Shown here: positions 33,988 through 43,161 of the stretch, piece after piece
How positions within the stretch are numbered: position 1 is the stretch's first letter
How the letters are laid out: the number at the start of each line of letters is the position of its first letter
Source: an uncultured Succiniclasticum sp.
GTDB lineage: Bacteria > Bacillota > Negativicutes > Acidaminococcales > Acidaminococcaceae
Reading direction: 5' to 3'
Assembly (NCBI GenBank): GCA_900544275.1
Contig: UQUU01000011.1
Location: 1 to 48,802 of the forward strand
Length of the DNA stretch: 48,802 bases
Translations under genes and position numbers: made by a program
The notes under the pieces: model-generated
Databases searched by the model: none
What the model was told of the DNA's origin: nothing
The model's input: the letters and a program-made list of their open reading frames with translations, nothing else

Positions 33988-35710
33988 TTTCCAGTCCCCG
34001 TATTTTCTCATGTAGTTCATACATTTCTTTATAAATGCCGTTTTTCGCCAACAGTTCCTTGTGAGTCCCTTCTTCTGCCACCATGCCATTTTGCAGGACG
34101 ATGATACGGTCCGAATTCACAATGGTGGAAAGCCGGTGCGCTACCGTAATCGTAGTCCGATCTTGGGATAAACGGTCCAGCGATTCCTGAACGAGTTTTT
34201 CCGTCGCGTTATCTAAGGAAGAAGTTGCCTCATCCAGTACTAACACCGGCGGATTTTTCAAAAAAGCCCGGGCAATGGCAATCCGCTGTTTTTGCCCGCC
34301 GGACAACTTCACCCCCCGTTCGCCGATACGGGTTTCATACCCTTGGGGCAGTTTTTCAATAAATTCATCCGCAGCCGCCATGACGGCTGCTTTTTTTATC
34401 TCCTCTTCGCGGCTGTCTTCTTCCGCGTAAGCAATATTATATTTTACAGAATCAGAAAACAGGAACACATCCTGCTGCACCAAGCCAATGGCTCTGCGCA
34501 GAGATTGCTGGGTATATTCACGGATGTCCCGTCCGTCTAAAAGAATACGCCCACCCTGCAACTCGTAAAAACGCAACAGCAAACTCGTAATGGTAGTTTT
34601 ACCTGCGCCGGTTTCTCCCACAAAGGCGATTTTTTCTCCCGGTCTGATTTTCAGACAAAGATCCTTTAACACCAAACCGCCGCCATAACTGAAGCTCACA
34701 TGGTCAAATTCAATCTCGCCTTTCACATTCTTACAATCTATCGCATCGCTGCGATCCTGTATCTCCGGCTGCAGCTGCATAATCTCATAAAAGCGCTGAA
34801 AACCCGCCATGCCTCTCTGATACATTTCCGTCAGCACCGTCAGGCGCAGCAGCGGTTTCATAAACAAATTCACATACAGTAAAAACGCTACAAAATCACT
34901 GAAAGGCAGTTTGTCTGCTGCAATCAGCATGCCGCCGGCGCCCATGATCGCCACGTTAGTGATGTTGCTGAAAAAGGTGATGCTGCCGGAAAAATAGGCC
35001 ACCAGGCGCAGCGTCCGAATACGCGCCTTGATATAGGCCACGCATTTTTCAGAAAAGCGGCGGCTTTCCTGTTCCTCCAGGGCAAAGGCTTTTATCAGGC
35101 GGATCCCTGTAAGGGCCTCCGTTCCCTGCGCGGAGACTTCACCATAAAGAACCCTGTTCTTGCGGAATTGCTGCTTCATACGCCGATTGATCACCACCGT
35201 ATGAATCGTTTTCACTACCAGTAAAAATACGATTAAGCCGGCCAGAAGCGCATTCATCCAGAAAAGAATGCAGATCGTCCCCAACATGGTAATGCCGCAG
35301 ACGATCACATCATTCGGACCGCGAAACGTCAGTTCGCCGATTTCTGTAATATCGGTCGTAATCCGTGTTAGGAGCTGCCCTGTTTTATTATTGTCAAAAT
35401 AACTGAAAGACATATTTTCCAGATGACGGAAAATATCCTGCCGCATATCATTTTCCATATTGGCAGATACGCGCAGACCGTAGTACTGCACCGTATACAT
35501 GAGGCCAAAATTCATACAATATAACACAAAAAGAATAGCAAGAATATGCAGCATCCCCTGCACATCTTTCTGGGGAAGTTCGGTATTCAGTATATGACGT
35601 ACCAGGACCGGGAACACCAGATCCAGCACCGCCGTAAGGAGCGAGAGGAAAAGTACCAGCGCCAACACGCCGCGGTAGGGTTTGTAATACGAGTAAATCA
35701 GCTTAATCAT
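33938..35710 (-). CDS. MsbA-like ABC exporter half-transporter (paralogue 2)
   Basis: A 590-residue exporter subunit with six helices and an ATPase domain: Walker A GETGAGKTT, Q-loop LVQQDVFLFS, KLSGGQKQR, Walker B VLVLDEATSSLD, and VAHRLSTI. It is clearly a paralogue of the gene at 24212-25963, sharing FDNNKTGQLLTRITTDITEI and long matching stretches. It follows the beta-propeller gene with overlapping ends (35703-35710), so it is the last gene of the ECF-type operon. It may export the same class of compound that the operon handles, or be a lipid or drug exporter; nothing decides this. Confidence 0.88.
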   Translation of the reverse strand: MIKLIYSYYKPYRGVLALVLFLSLLTAVLDLVFPVLVRHILNTELPQKDVQGMLHILAILFVLYCMNFGLMYTVQYYGLRVSANMENDMRQDIFRHLENMSFSYFDNNKTGQLLTRITTDITEIGELTFRGPNDVIVCGITMLGTICILFWMNALLAGLIVFLLVVKTIHTVVINRRMKQQFRKNRVLYGEVSAQGTEALTGIRLIKAFALEEQESRRFSEKCVAYIKARIRTLRLVAYFSGSITFFSNITNVAIMGAGGMLIAADKLPFSDFVAFLLYVNLFMKPLLRLTVLTEMYQRGMAGFQRFYEIMQLQPEIQDRSDAIDCKNVKGEIEFDHVSFSYGGGLVLKDLCLKIRPGEKIAFVGETGAGKTTITSLLLRFYELQGGRILLDGRDIREYTQQSLRRAIGLVQQDVFLFSDSVKYNIAYAEEDSREEEIKKAAVMAAADEFIEKLPQGYETRIGERGVKLSGGQKQRIAIARAFLKNPPVLVLDEATSSLDNATEKLVQESLDRLSQDRTTITVAHRLSTIVNSDRIIVLQNGMVAEEGTHKELLAKNGIYKEMYELHEKIRGLETKAFCGYGDVLRRDGN

Positions 35711-37118
35711 TACTTTCCTCCCGTTTTAAGCGATCCCAGATATGCAGACGATACGCTCCGATAATCTTCCCTTCCGGGGTAATCGCCGGTGCTTCCACAC
35801 CCGCCACCCACCTGCCGTCATCACTGATTCCTGCGGCCTGGCAGGGACCGGCTGTCGGATAAAAAGCCTCTTCCCTGCCGGACGCCAGATCCAGCACCAC
35901 AAGGCCGTGAGCCGTATACGCATGCGTCCGTACGTTTCTTCCTATGGCACAGGCCGCCTTGCCGGCAGCAAATGCCAGATTTTCAATCGGCGCCCTGCCT
36001 TGATACTGGTATTTAAATTTCCCTTCCGGGCTAAACATGAATAAGCTGCTGTTGCTAGGGTGCTCTACCGGCGTAGGCAACTGCCAGTTTTCCCTGTTAA
36101 AGGTGTTAATCGTTGTGAACAACACACCCTGCGGCAAAATATAACCATCTCTGCCGGAAGCATTAATCCAGGCATTATCTACTTTTGTTGCCTTGGAAAG
36201 ATAACGCCACCACAAAAGTTTTCCGGTTTTATCCAGGTAAAACCCTCTTCCGTCACTGGCGGAACCGGCTAAATAATTCCCGTCAGCAGAAAAATTAGGA
36301 CTGCCACGCATGACCGTATTGTCGAAAGGTTCCACAGGCGGTATAAAACGTTCCTCCAGCAACCTGCCTGTCTTTTGATCCAGAAAATACATTGTACTTT
36401 TATATTTCATTTCCGGTCGAAAATCAAAAGAAGAAGTAGAAATTACCACTCGTTGCGCCGCATCACTTACGTCGCACCAGTTGATCCAACTGTCAATTCG
36501 TTCCTCCGCCGGGAATTTCCAAATCAGATCGCCCTTGACGGATACCGCTATCATTCGTCCGCAATAGGTGCGATTACCTTTTTCATCCATAATGAAACGG
36601 TATATATTCGCATAAGCGTTTCCTGCTTTATCTACTGCTATATGAACCGTAGCCGGATACGACCGCATAGATGCGTCAGAACCGGCAAAGTCAGCACCTT
36701 TATGCCGCCATAAAATATCACCGGTCTGAATTTCTATCCCGTACAGATTACCTTCTGCGCTGCTTTCGCCCACATAGGCGATCTTGCCATCCGGGGTCAC
36801 CGCTAAGGAAACCAGCTTGCCAATGCCCAAAGAACGCTTCCAAAGCTGCTTGCCCTTTTTATCAAACAGAAACAGTTCCCCCCGGTCCGTACCGACCAGC
36901 CAGCCTTCTTCATTTTTCACATATTCGATCAGCGCCCGGGTAAAACCCATCCGATCATAGTTTTCGACCGGCACATCGCCTAAATACACACTATAGCCGT
37001 CTTTCCTGCTGCTGTCTTGAAACAAGGTCCAGGGCGTACGGCTGCCCGTAAGCCAAAATAACGCGCAGCAGGAAAAAGCAAATAATAGTAAAATCGCTAC
37101 TTCTTTCAGTTTTCGCAT
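35703..37118 (-). CDS. Membrane-anchored PQQ-like beta-propeller protein
   Basis: A 471-residue protein with one N-terminal hydrophobic segment (about 7-25), probably an anchor or uncleaved signal, exposing the rest to the periplasm. The body is a WD/PQQ-like propeller of repeated blades: FLFDKKGKQLWKRSLG, LYGIEIQTGDILWRHKG, MIAVSVKGDLIWKFP, YFLDQKTGRLLEERF, FYLDKTGKLLWWRYLS, FMFSPEGKFKYQYQG and VVLDLASGREEAFYP. No catalytic residues are obvious, so a scaffold or ligand-binding role is the simplest guess. It is 118 bases after EcfT and overlaps the exporter gene, which links it to the uptake system. Confidence 0.75.
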   Translation of the reverse strand: MRKLKEVAILLLFAFSCCALFWLTGSRTPWTLFQDSSRKDGYSVYLGDVPVENYDRMGFTRALIEYVKNEEGWLVGTDRGELFLFDKKGKQLWKRSLGIGKLVSLAVTPDGKIAYVGESSAEGNLYGIEIQTGDILWRHKGADFAGSDASMRSYPATVHIAVDKAGNAYANIYRFIMDEKGNRTYCGRMIAVSVKGDLIWKFPAEERIDSWINWCDVSDAAQRVVISTSSFDFRPEMKYKSTMYFLDQKTGRLLEERFIPPVEPFDNTVMRGSPNFSADGNYLAGSASDGRGFYLDKTGKLLWWRYLSKATKVDNAWINASGRDGYILPQGVLFTTINTFNRENWQLPTPVEHPSNSSLFMFSPEGKFKYQYQGRAPIENLAFAAGKAACAIGRNVRTHAYTAHGLVVLDLASGREEAFYPTAGPCQAAGISDDGRWVAGVEAPAITPEGKIIGAYRLHIWDRLKREESND

Positions 37119-37236
37119 AATTACATCCCTAATTAAAGTACCTCGTGTTGTCTTTTCTTAACCGGCAATTTCAATATGTCGACCGGATAATTTCAATGTG
37201 TTGTTCGAAAATAAAAGAATCAAAATGGCGTACCGT

Positions 37237-38112
37237 TTAAAAATAAAGCTTCGCAATATCATATATCTGCCGCAGCACACCAAAATAAAACCCCTGTTCC
37301 GACAACACATACGAAATTTTGCCGCAGACCACCAGAAACGTAACTACGGCAAACACACCACAGGCTGCCTTTTCCCACCGGTTCCAGAACTGCACGATCG
37401 GCGAATTTCTGGCTGAAAAAAAGCCCCGGCTCACCACCGAAAGAGCCAACGTCTGCGCCCTTCTAAGGCAACGCGCCAGCAAAGGCTTTGCTACATAAGG
37501 CAGATGACGTACGACTGCCTTACGCCCCTTTTTACTGTCACTGCGGAGCTGCAGCGCCGTAATGATTTCTCCGGTTTCTGAGGCCAATACAGGCAGAAAA
37601 CGAATGGCCGTCACCAGCATAAACGCAATCTGAGGCGGCAGACGCCAGGCCAGCAGTGCATGCAACAGTTGTCGGGGATCTCCGGTCCAGCAAACCAGCA
37701 ATCCCAGAGAAAACATGCTGGCAGCGCGCAGCCCCTGTACTGCACCGTACAAAATACCTTCCCGGTAAATATAAAGCCCTCCGGTGACAGCGCCCAACAG
37801 CGGCACCCCCGGTGAAATCAGTACAAACAAAGGAGTACGGGGCGTTTGCGCAAAAAATAAAGCCTGACTGACCATGCTGCCCCAGAGTTCCAGCATCAAC
37901 AGTACAGCCATAACCTTCCATTTATAAAGAGAAGTACCGGCTGCTACATGCAATAAAAGTGTTGCGCCAAAAATCAAAAACAAAGAACGGGGATTATCGA
38001 TAGTAATGGTAAGAATCGCTACCAGAAATAAGACGATCAGTTTGGTTCTCCCGTTAATTTGCCTTGCCCAGGGACGGGCATCCGTGCCCTCCCATAACTG
38101 CCGCATGGACAT
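37237..38112 (-). CDS. ECF transporter T component (EcfT)
   Basis: A 291-residue inner-membrane coupling protein with about six hydrophobic segments. The cytoplasmic coupling motifs are seen as LQLRSDSKKG (about 190) and LSVVSRGFFSA (about 227), the second being the Ala/Ser-Arg-Gly motif that touches the ATPase. The ATG has GAGGAGG 9 bases upstream and lies 59 bases inside the end of the double-ATPase gene. It should form the energising module with that ATPase and serve the S component encoded just upstream. Confidence 0.85.
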   Translation of the reverse strand: MSMRQLWEGTDARPWARQINGRTKLIVLFLVAILTITIDNPRSLFLIFGATLLLHVAAGTSLYKWKVMAVLLMLELWGSMVSQALFFAQTPRTPLFVLISPGVPLLGAVTGGLYIYREGILYGAVQGLRAASMFSLGLLVCWTGDPRQLLHALLAWRLPPQIAFMLVTAIRFLPVLASETGEIITALQLRSDSKKGRKAVVRHLPYVAKPLLARCLRRAQTLALSVVSRGFFSARNSPIVQFWNRWEKAACGVFAVVTFLVVCGKISYVLSEQGFYFGVLRQIYDIAKLYF

Positions 38113-39772
38113 ACCGGGTCACCTCCTCTTCTGTGATACAGGGGGGAATGGATAAAGATTCCGAAATATCCAACACCGCAGGTATCGTTAAACCGCTCTG
38201 TTGCAAGAGCCCGCGGTCACTTAACACCGTACCGACCCTCCCATCCGCTAAAATCTTTCCCTGTTCCAATAAAATGATCCTGTCTGCAATTTGCGAAGCC
38301 AATTCAATATCATGCGTGCAGATAAACACGCTGCCGCCTTTTTCCTTATACGCGGACAATAGCTTTTTAATCTCCGTCAGACTGTTTTCATCCTGTCCCG
38401 TAGTCGGCTCATCCAACAGCAGCAACTTGGGTTCTTTTGCCAGCATGGCTCCCAATACCACCCGCAGCCTTTGCCCCTTACTTAGCGCCAGAGGAAAGTC
38501 AGCGCCATTTCCCGCCAGATGCAGACGCTGCAGCAACGCAGCCGATTTTTCCGGGGTCATGCTCTTATTTTTCCAGGCCAGCTCCTCTTCCACTGTATCT
38601 GCCAATAACATCAAGTCGGATTCCTGCAACAGATAACCAATTTCTCCCAGTTGTTCCTGGAGCGGTTTCCCCTCTAACAAAAGACAACCTCCGGAAGGAC
38701 GGGTAATTCCACCCAAAAGATTTAACAAGGTCGATTTTCCGGCGCCGTTAGACCCCATCAACGCCGTGATTTGCTGCCGGTACAAAGCAAACGATATACC
38801 GTGCAGAGTATTCTCTTTCGCCCCGTTATAGCGATATACAATATGTTCACCCTCCACGACCGCAGTATCTGTCGCCCCTGGGGAAAACGCTTTCGCAGAC
38901 GTTGCGGTTTCCCTCTCCGTAAGGCTCTCATCTACTGCTATTCGCGAAATGACACATTCCTGTGCAATCCGACGGGCCGTCGCGGCTTTATCAGAAGTCA
39001 GTTCAGATAAGCCCAACAAACGTCCCAGTTTGACGCTCTGGGGTTCTCGTACCCCCATCTCCCGGTCCCGGCCCAGTGTAGGCCAGGCCTCTTCCATAGG
39101 ACCGTCATAAACGATTTTCCCTTTCTGCATAATTGCCAGACGAGGGAAATAGCCGGCTAATTCATTCACACGGTGTTCGATCATCAAAATAGAAATTTGT
39201 TCTTCTTTGTTTAGACGGAGCAACAATTCCATAAAAGCCTGCACACCCTGTGGATTCATCTGGCTGACAGGTTCATCTAAAATTAAAAGTTGGGGCTTCG
39301 TAATCAAAATTGAAGCCAGCGCCAGGCGTTGCCGCTGTCCGCCGGAAAGTTGATGAATACTATAATCCTCATAGCCCTCTAGCCCTACTTTAGCCAATGT
39401 TTCTGCAACCGCTTTATGTACCTGTTCCGGCTCTACGCCCTGATTTTCCAACGCAAATCCCGTTTCATCCGCCACCGTCATGGCAAAAAGCTGGTCATCC
39501 GGCGTCTGATATACCGTACCTGCCAAACGTCCTATTTTTTCCGGCGGCCAACAAGTAATATCCTCTCCGTCCAGCATAACTTTTCCCTGCAAAACACCAC
39601 GACCCTCTTCTGAAACCAGACCGCTGATGATTTTAATCAAGGTAGATTTCCCACAACCGCTGCGTCCGGCCAAAAGAAGCATTTCTCCGTCGTTCAGCGT
39701 CAGTGAAACGTGTTTCAGAGTACACTCTTCCCGGCTCTGGTATTTATACGAAACATCCTGTATGCACAACAT
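38054..39772 (-). CDS. Fused double ATPase of an ECF transporter (EcfA-EcfA')
   Basis: A 572-residue protein with two complete ABC ATPase domains in one chain. First half: GRSGCGKST, LSGGQRQR, LLILDEPVSQMNP. Second half: GSNGAGKST, LSKGQRLRV, LLLLDEPTTGQDEN. A variable linker (about 245-300) joins them. Fused EcfA pairs usually belong to transporters with a dedicated S component rather than a shared module. Here S (39881-41551), AA' and T are consecutive genes, so a dedicated complex is likely. Confidence 0.9.
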   Translation of the reverse strand: MLCIQDVSYKYQSREECTLKHVSLTLNDGEMLLLAGRSGCGKSTLIKIISGLVSEEGRGVLQGKVMLDGEDITCWPPEKIGRLAGTVYQTPDDQLFAMTVADETGFALENQGVEPEQVHKAVAETLAKVGLEGYEDYSIHQLSGGQRQRLALASILITKPQLLILDEPVSQMNPQGVQAFMELLLRLNKEEQISILMIEHRVNELAGYFPRLAIMQKGKIVYDGPMEEAWPTLGRDREMGVREPQSVKLGRLLGLSELTSDKAATARRIAQECVISRIAVDESLTERETATSAKAFSPGATDTAVVEGEHIVYRYNGAKENTLHGISFALYRQQITALMGSNGAGKSTLLNLLGGITRPSGGCLLLEGKPLQEQLGEIGYLLQESDLMLLADTVEEELAWKNKSMTPEKSAALLQRLHLAGNGADFPLALSKGQRLRVVLGAMLAKEPKLLLLDEPTTGQDENSLTEIKKLLSAYKEKGGSVFICTHDIELASQIADRIILLEQGKILADGRVGTVLSDRGLLQQSGLTIPAVLDISESLSIPPCITEEEVTRYVHAAVMGGHGCPSLGKAN

Positions 39773-39880
39773 TGCCGCACCTCTATCCTTCTTACCGACG
39801 CCCGCTGCGTCCGGTCAACAGTCTGTTGCAAATCAACATCCTAACAAGATATGCTTCCCTGCTTCAATCCGCCGACAAAA

Positions 39881-41551
39881 TCATTCTCCTACCACCTGCT
39901 GCAGTTTTAAACCCGTTTTATAACCGAGCCAGCAGCCGATACTGCTATAAAGCAAACCATTGACAAACATATACATGACCAAAAACCAGTCGGCATAATA
40001 TAGCCGATAGAAAAACATCATTTGTTCCAGGTTAATAAAACTGATCAACGCATCCCCCAACCCTAAAAGCAGGGCCACTCCCAGCATATATTTCCTGCTC
40101 ACCGTTTTTTTACTGTAAAACCTACAAAGATAAAGTAAAATCTCCAGTACTGCCACGTTTACAGACATACTAAGCATACCTAACGGCGTAAAATGTCCGA
40201 ACATAATACCGGACAACATGTATTTCACCAGATAAAGCAAAGTCAAAACGCCGGGTTTGCGGTATAAGACCAGTAAAGACATGACCAAAAGATATTGCAT
40301 TACGCCACTCAAAAGACCGGTAACCAAACTGGAAAAAGGACCTAATAGCGCATGGACCAAATCCCCCAAAATCGTTGACGGCAAGGAAATGCCGCCAAAG
40401 GAAATCGCGGCAAACAAGGCTACCGTAATCGCGCCTTTGGCGCCAATCAACCTGAGACATTTCTTCAGACGAAACATTAAGAAAGACAAGATTAGAAAAC
40501 AAAGTCCCGAAACACAAACAGCAATAAAACCAAGACTGTGTTTTTTCGCAATGGTCAGAGGTACTTCCTGTATTTTCTGCTGTTCACCGCCCGTGACCGT
40601 AATCCGTAGCGTATAATCCCCTTCCAGAATCTTAAAATAATCTACATACAACGGTAATATAAACGACTGCATCTTTTTCCCGTCCAACGAGATCAAAGCT
40701 GTCGTTTCCGCTCCGATTCCCGTTTTACCGGCCCAGCCTTCCCCTGTTTCATGATCGGTCTTACCGGCAGTAATCAGTCCATCTACCACGTTCCCCGTAG
40801 CCCGATCCAACAATTGTGCCTTAAACTTTAGCACACGGATATCTTTTTGCGGGTTTCGCATATCCAGCATCAGATACGCCGCCGGATGATTAAACACTGC
40901 GGCCCAGCTGGTGCTTCCGTCCCCCACCATCCGGTTGCGAAAACTTTCCATCGTGGTGTCACGAACATAAATTACACCCGCTTCCGCTCTTTCATCCCGG
41001 TGTCCCAGATTATCGACCGGCAACACAACGGATTGTATATACCAATTAAATTGTTTATTATCCATTTTTTTGGATAATGACTGAGCGGCAGGCTCTTCGG
41101 CTCCGGCTGCATTATAAGAAAACCGAACTAACCGGGTTTCCGACCACTCTTTTGTTTCTACCGTGATTTGTATTTCTTTTTTACCGGACGACGTCCCCTG
41201 TAAACCTTGCAGATAAAGCAAGTCAAAATTCTGGGCATAGTCCGCATCAAGCTTCCACTGAGCAGTCGCCTTGCCATTGCCAACCTGCCATCCCTCTTTA
41301 GGCAACGCGGTAAACCCCTCAGGCAAAGAAACCGTAACCCTGGCTTCCTGCGTGTGGGGTACATCAAAGCTTTGCAGGTGAACATAGAGCGGCAGCGTAC
41401 TGCGCCCGGTCATCTCGCTCAACGCATGTTTTTCCATACTATAGGGGTAAATCGTCTCCAGTTTCTGCCCAGCCCGGCTCAAGACCGGATAACCGATTAC
41501 GCTCAGGCACAACAGCAATATCGTGATGATTCTTCTGAAAATAGGATGCAT
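39881..41551 (-). CDS. ECF S component with a large extracytoplasmic N-terminal domain
   Basis: A 556-residue protein. A signal sequence (1-27, ending SRAG) is followed by about 315 residues of beta-rich extracytoplasmic sequence with no recognisable catalytic motif: strands such as EARVTVSLPEGFTAL, KKEIQITVETKEWS, and later YTLRITVTGGEQQ, suggesting two or three Ig-like or jelly-roll domains. From about 345 to 556 come six to seven helices typical of an S component, starting with an alanine-rich first helix (GAITVALFAAISFGG). Normal S components are about 180-220 residues and have no such domain. It lies between a FecE-type ATPase and the double EcfA. It probably receives ligand from the periplasm; the ligand is not apparent. 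Confidence 0.7.
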   Translation of the reverse strand: MHPIFRRIITILLLCLSVIGYPVLSRAGQKLETIYPYSMEKHALSEMTGRSTLPLYVHLQSFDVPHTQEARVTVSLPEGFTALPKEGWQVGNGKATAQWKLDADYAQNFDLLYLQGLQGTSSGKKEIQITVETKEWSETRLVRFSYNAAGAEEPAAQSLSKKMDNKQFNWYIQSVVLPVDNLGHRDERAEAGVIYVRDTTMESFRNRMVGDGSTSWAAVFNHPAAYLMLDMRNPQKDIRVLKFKAQLLDRATGNVVDGLITAGKTDHETGEGWAGKTGIGAETTALISLDGKKMQSFILPLYVDYFKILEGDYTLRITVTGGEQQKIQEVPLTIAKKHSLGFIAVCVSGLCFLILSFLMFRLKKCLRLIGAKGAITVALFAAISFGGISLPSTILGDLVHALLGPFSSLVTGLLSGVMQYLLVMSLLVLYRKPGVLTLLYLVKYMLSGIMFGHFTPLGMLSMSVNVAVLEILLYLCRFYSKKTVSRKYMLGVALLLGLGDALISFINLEQMMFFYRLYYADWFLVMYMFVNGLLYSSIGCWLGYKTGLKLQQVVGE

Positions 41552-41601
41552 CTGTAATACGAATCCTTTACTCTTTTATTTAAAACAAACTTTCCTGCCC
41601 A

Positions 41602-42453
41602 CTATATCCTCGCTTCAGGCGTATGGCAAATCCTGTGCAGAAGATGTTCTTCCCGCCGCTTTGTCTTCACGTTTTCCCGCGTTGTGATTTCCAGTTTGCC
41701 ACTCAACGGATTATGCACAACAGAAATGTCCGCTTCATAAGCTCGGCTCAACAGTGCTTCGGTAAATACCTGTTCCGGCCTGTCATCCGCCAACAGCTTG
41801 CCTTCGCCTAAGAGCATGACCCGACTGCAATAAGCTGCCGCCAAATCCAGTTCATGAACCACCATTAAAATAGTCTTCCCCATATTGGCCAGTTCCCGGG
41901 CAAAACGAAATATTTCTTCCCGATACACCATATCCAGCCCGGTGGTCGGTTCATCTAAAAACAACACCGGCGTTTGCTGCGCCAGCACTTTGGCCAGTAG
42001 AATACGTTGCTTTTGACCGCCGGAAACCTCCGTGACCGGCCGATCCGCCAGATCCAGCGTCCCCGTATAGGACATACAGTCCCGCGCCAGTTCCATATCT
42101 CCCTGCGTCTCGCTTTCCCACCATTTCATATAAGGGTACCGACCGGTCAGGACTATATCCATACCGGTATAGCCGAAAGAGGTTTCCACATGCTGTTGCA
42201 GATAAGCCACCTTACAGGCCAGTTCCTTCTCTCCGTACTCCGCCAGGGCCCTGCCAAAATAAAAGATTTCCCCTGTCTGTGGGGGAAGCAGGCCCCGGAT
42301 GGTTTTTAACAGAGTACTTTTGCCGGCCCCGTTACAGCCGATGATGCCAATCAGCTCTCCGGCATGGACAGCAGCATCGATCCCACTGATAATTGTTTTT
42401 TCGCCATACCCAATCGTTAAATTGCGTATATCTAATACAGTCTCCACAGTCAT
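41602..42453 (-). CDS. FecE/HmuV-type ABC ATPase without an adjacent permease
   Basis: A 283-residue ATPase: GCNGAGKST, VAYLQQHVETSFGYTGMDIV (Q-loop region of the siderophore/heme class), VSGGQKQR, VLFLDEPTTGLD, VVHELDLAAA. The C-terminal about 40 residues (HNPLSGKLEITTRE and a basic tail) are an extension. No FecCD permease or binding protein lies in this operon; the nearest is at 28.8 kb. It may serve that distant permease, or work with the ECF genes that follow 50 bases downstream. It is the first gene after the promoter at about 42520 and probably starts the ECF operon. Confidence 0.85.
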   Translation of the reverse strand: MTVETVLDIRNLTIGYGEKTIISGIDAAVHAGELIGIIGCNGAGKSTLLKTIRGLLPPQTGEIFYFGRALAEYGEKELACKVAYLQQHVETSFGYTGMDIVLTGRYPYMKWWESETQGDMELARDCMSYTGTLDLADRPVTEVSGGQKQRILLAKVLAQQTPVLFLDEPTTGLDMVYREEIFRFARELANMGKTILMVVHELDLAAAYCSRVMLLGEGKLLADDRPEQVFTEALLSRAYEADISVVHNPLSGKLEITTRENVKTKRREEHLLHRICHTPEARI

Positions 42454-42519
42454 TCCCTCTTAACTCTTTATATTTAATTCAAAATGATTTTCTTATTAAT
42501 ATAAAATTCTAATAGTCTT

Positions 42520-42525
42520 ATTATA
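42520..42525 (-). promoter_or_regulatory. Probable -10 element of the ECF operon
   Basis: TATAAT on the minus strand, about 70 bases upstream of the ATPase ATG, in very AT-rich sequence. The -35 element is poor, so this is a weak assignment. Confidence 0.35.
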
Positions 42526-42566
42526 TCTTATTTAGAAAGTAAAAAGAAGAACCCATTACAAATAAA

Positions 42567-42597
42567 TAACCCGCCCACTCTCAGGGCAGGTCATTTT
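42567..42597. terminator. Terminator hairpin between the helical-repeat gene and the ECF operon
   Basis: ACCCGCCC paired with GGGCAGGT around ACTCTCA. A T-run follows on the plus side (ATTTTT) and a weaker TATTTATTT on the minus side, where it would end the helical-repeat gene. Confidence 0.6.
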
Positions 42598-42611
42598 TCT
42601 CCTATGTGTTT

Positions 42612-43136
42612 TCAAGTATTTGACTTTTTTGCAATAGAGGGGTTGGGATATTGCCTGATCCAGGACTTCAGATCGTCCGGGGCGATACCCAGCGTTTGCT
42701 GTGCCCAGTCAAACCAGCTCACGGATTTTTTACGGGACAGCAGCACTTCGTCCATCGTCATCGAAGAATGCTGCGAAATAATCCAGGCCAACTTGATGTG
42801 ATGAATGGGATACCCCGCCATAAAAAGACGATATACCTCTTTCGCATCGATCCCCCACCACTTTTCAGCGCAGTGCGCCTTGCGCAAAAGATCGCGGTCA
42901 TGCAAAAGTTGAGGCGTAATACCCAACAGCAGCTCAATTTTCATCCAGGCATAATCCCGACGCAGCGCCAATACATCCTCAAGCGGTTTTTGGGCGACAA
43001 AGGCGTACATCGCCCCCTTATCCAGATCGTAATAGGAAAAACCGGCGGCTTTATGCTTTTTGACCTCATCTTCCGTCATGCCATATTTTTCCCATAAAAT
43101 GCGATACTGTTCTTCTTCCGGCAAACGCAGCATCAT
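42612..43136 (-). CDS. Two-repeat alpha-helical protein of unknown function
   Basis: A 174-residue cytoplasmic protein without signal sequence. It has an internal duplication: residues 17-78 and 92-156 share [EK]-x-G-[MI]-x-x-x-EV...AG[FY], then A...[DE]VLxxR[RK], a Trp about five residues on, and LGI[TA]Pxx L. Each unit should be four or five helices. Similar AGY...EVLxxR modules recur in Negativicutes proteins of unknown role; this is recollection, not a search. The start is one of two adjacent ATGs at 43136/43133, with GGGG 10 bases upstream. It lies between the receptors and the ECF operon and is probably read through from the receptor gene. Confidence 0.55.
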   Translation of the reverse strand: MMLRLPEEEQYRILWEKYGMTEDEVKKHKAAGFSYYDLDKGAMYAFVAQKPLEDVLALRRDYAWMKIELLLGITPQLLHDRDLLRKAHCAEKWWGIDAKEVYRLFMAGYPIHHIKLAWIISQHSSMTMDEVLLSRKKSVSWFDWAQQTLGIAPDDLKSWIRQYPNPSIAKKSNT

Positions 43137-43161
43137 AATTTTCACGCCCCTTTGTGAATGT

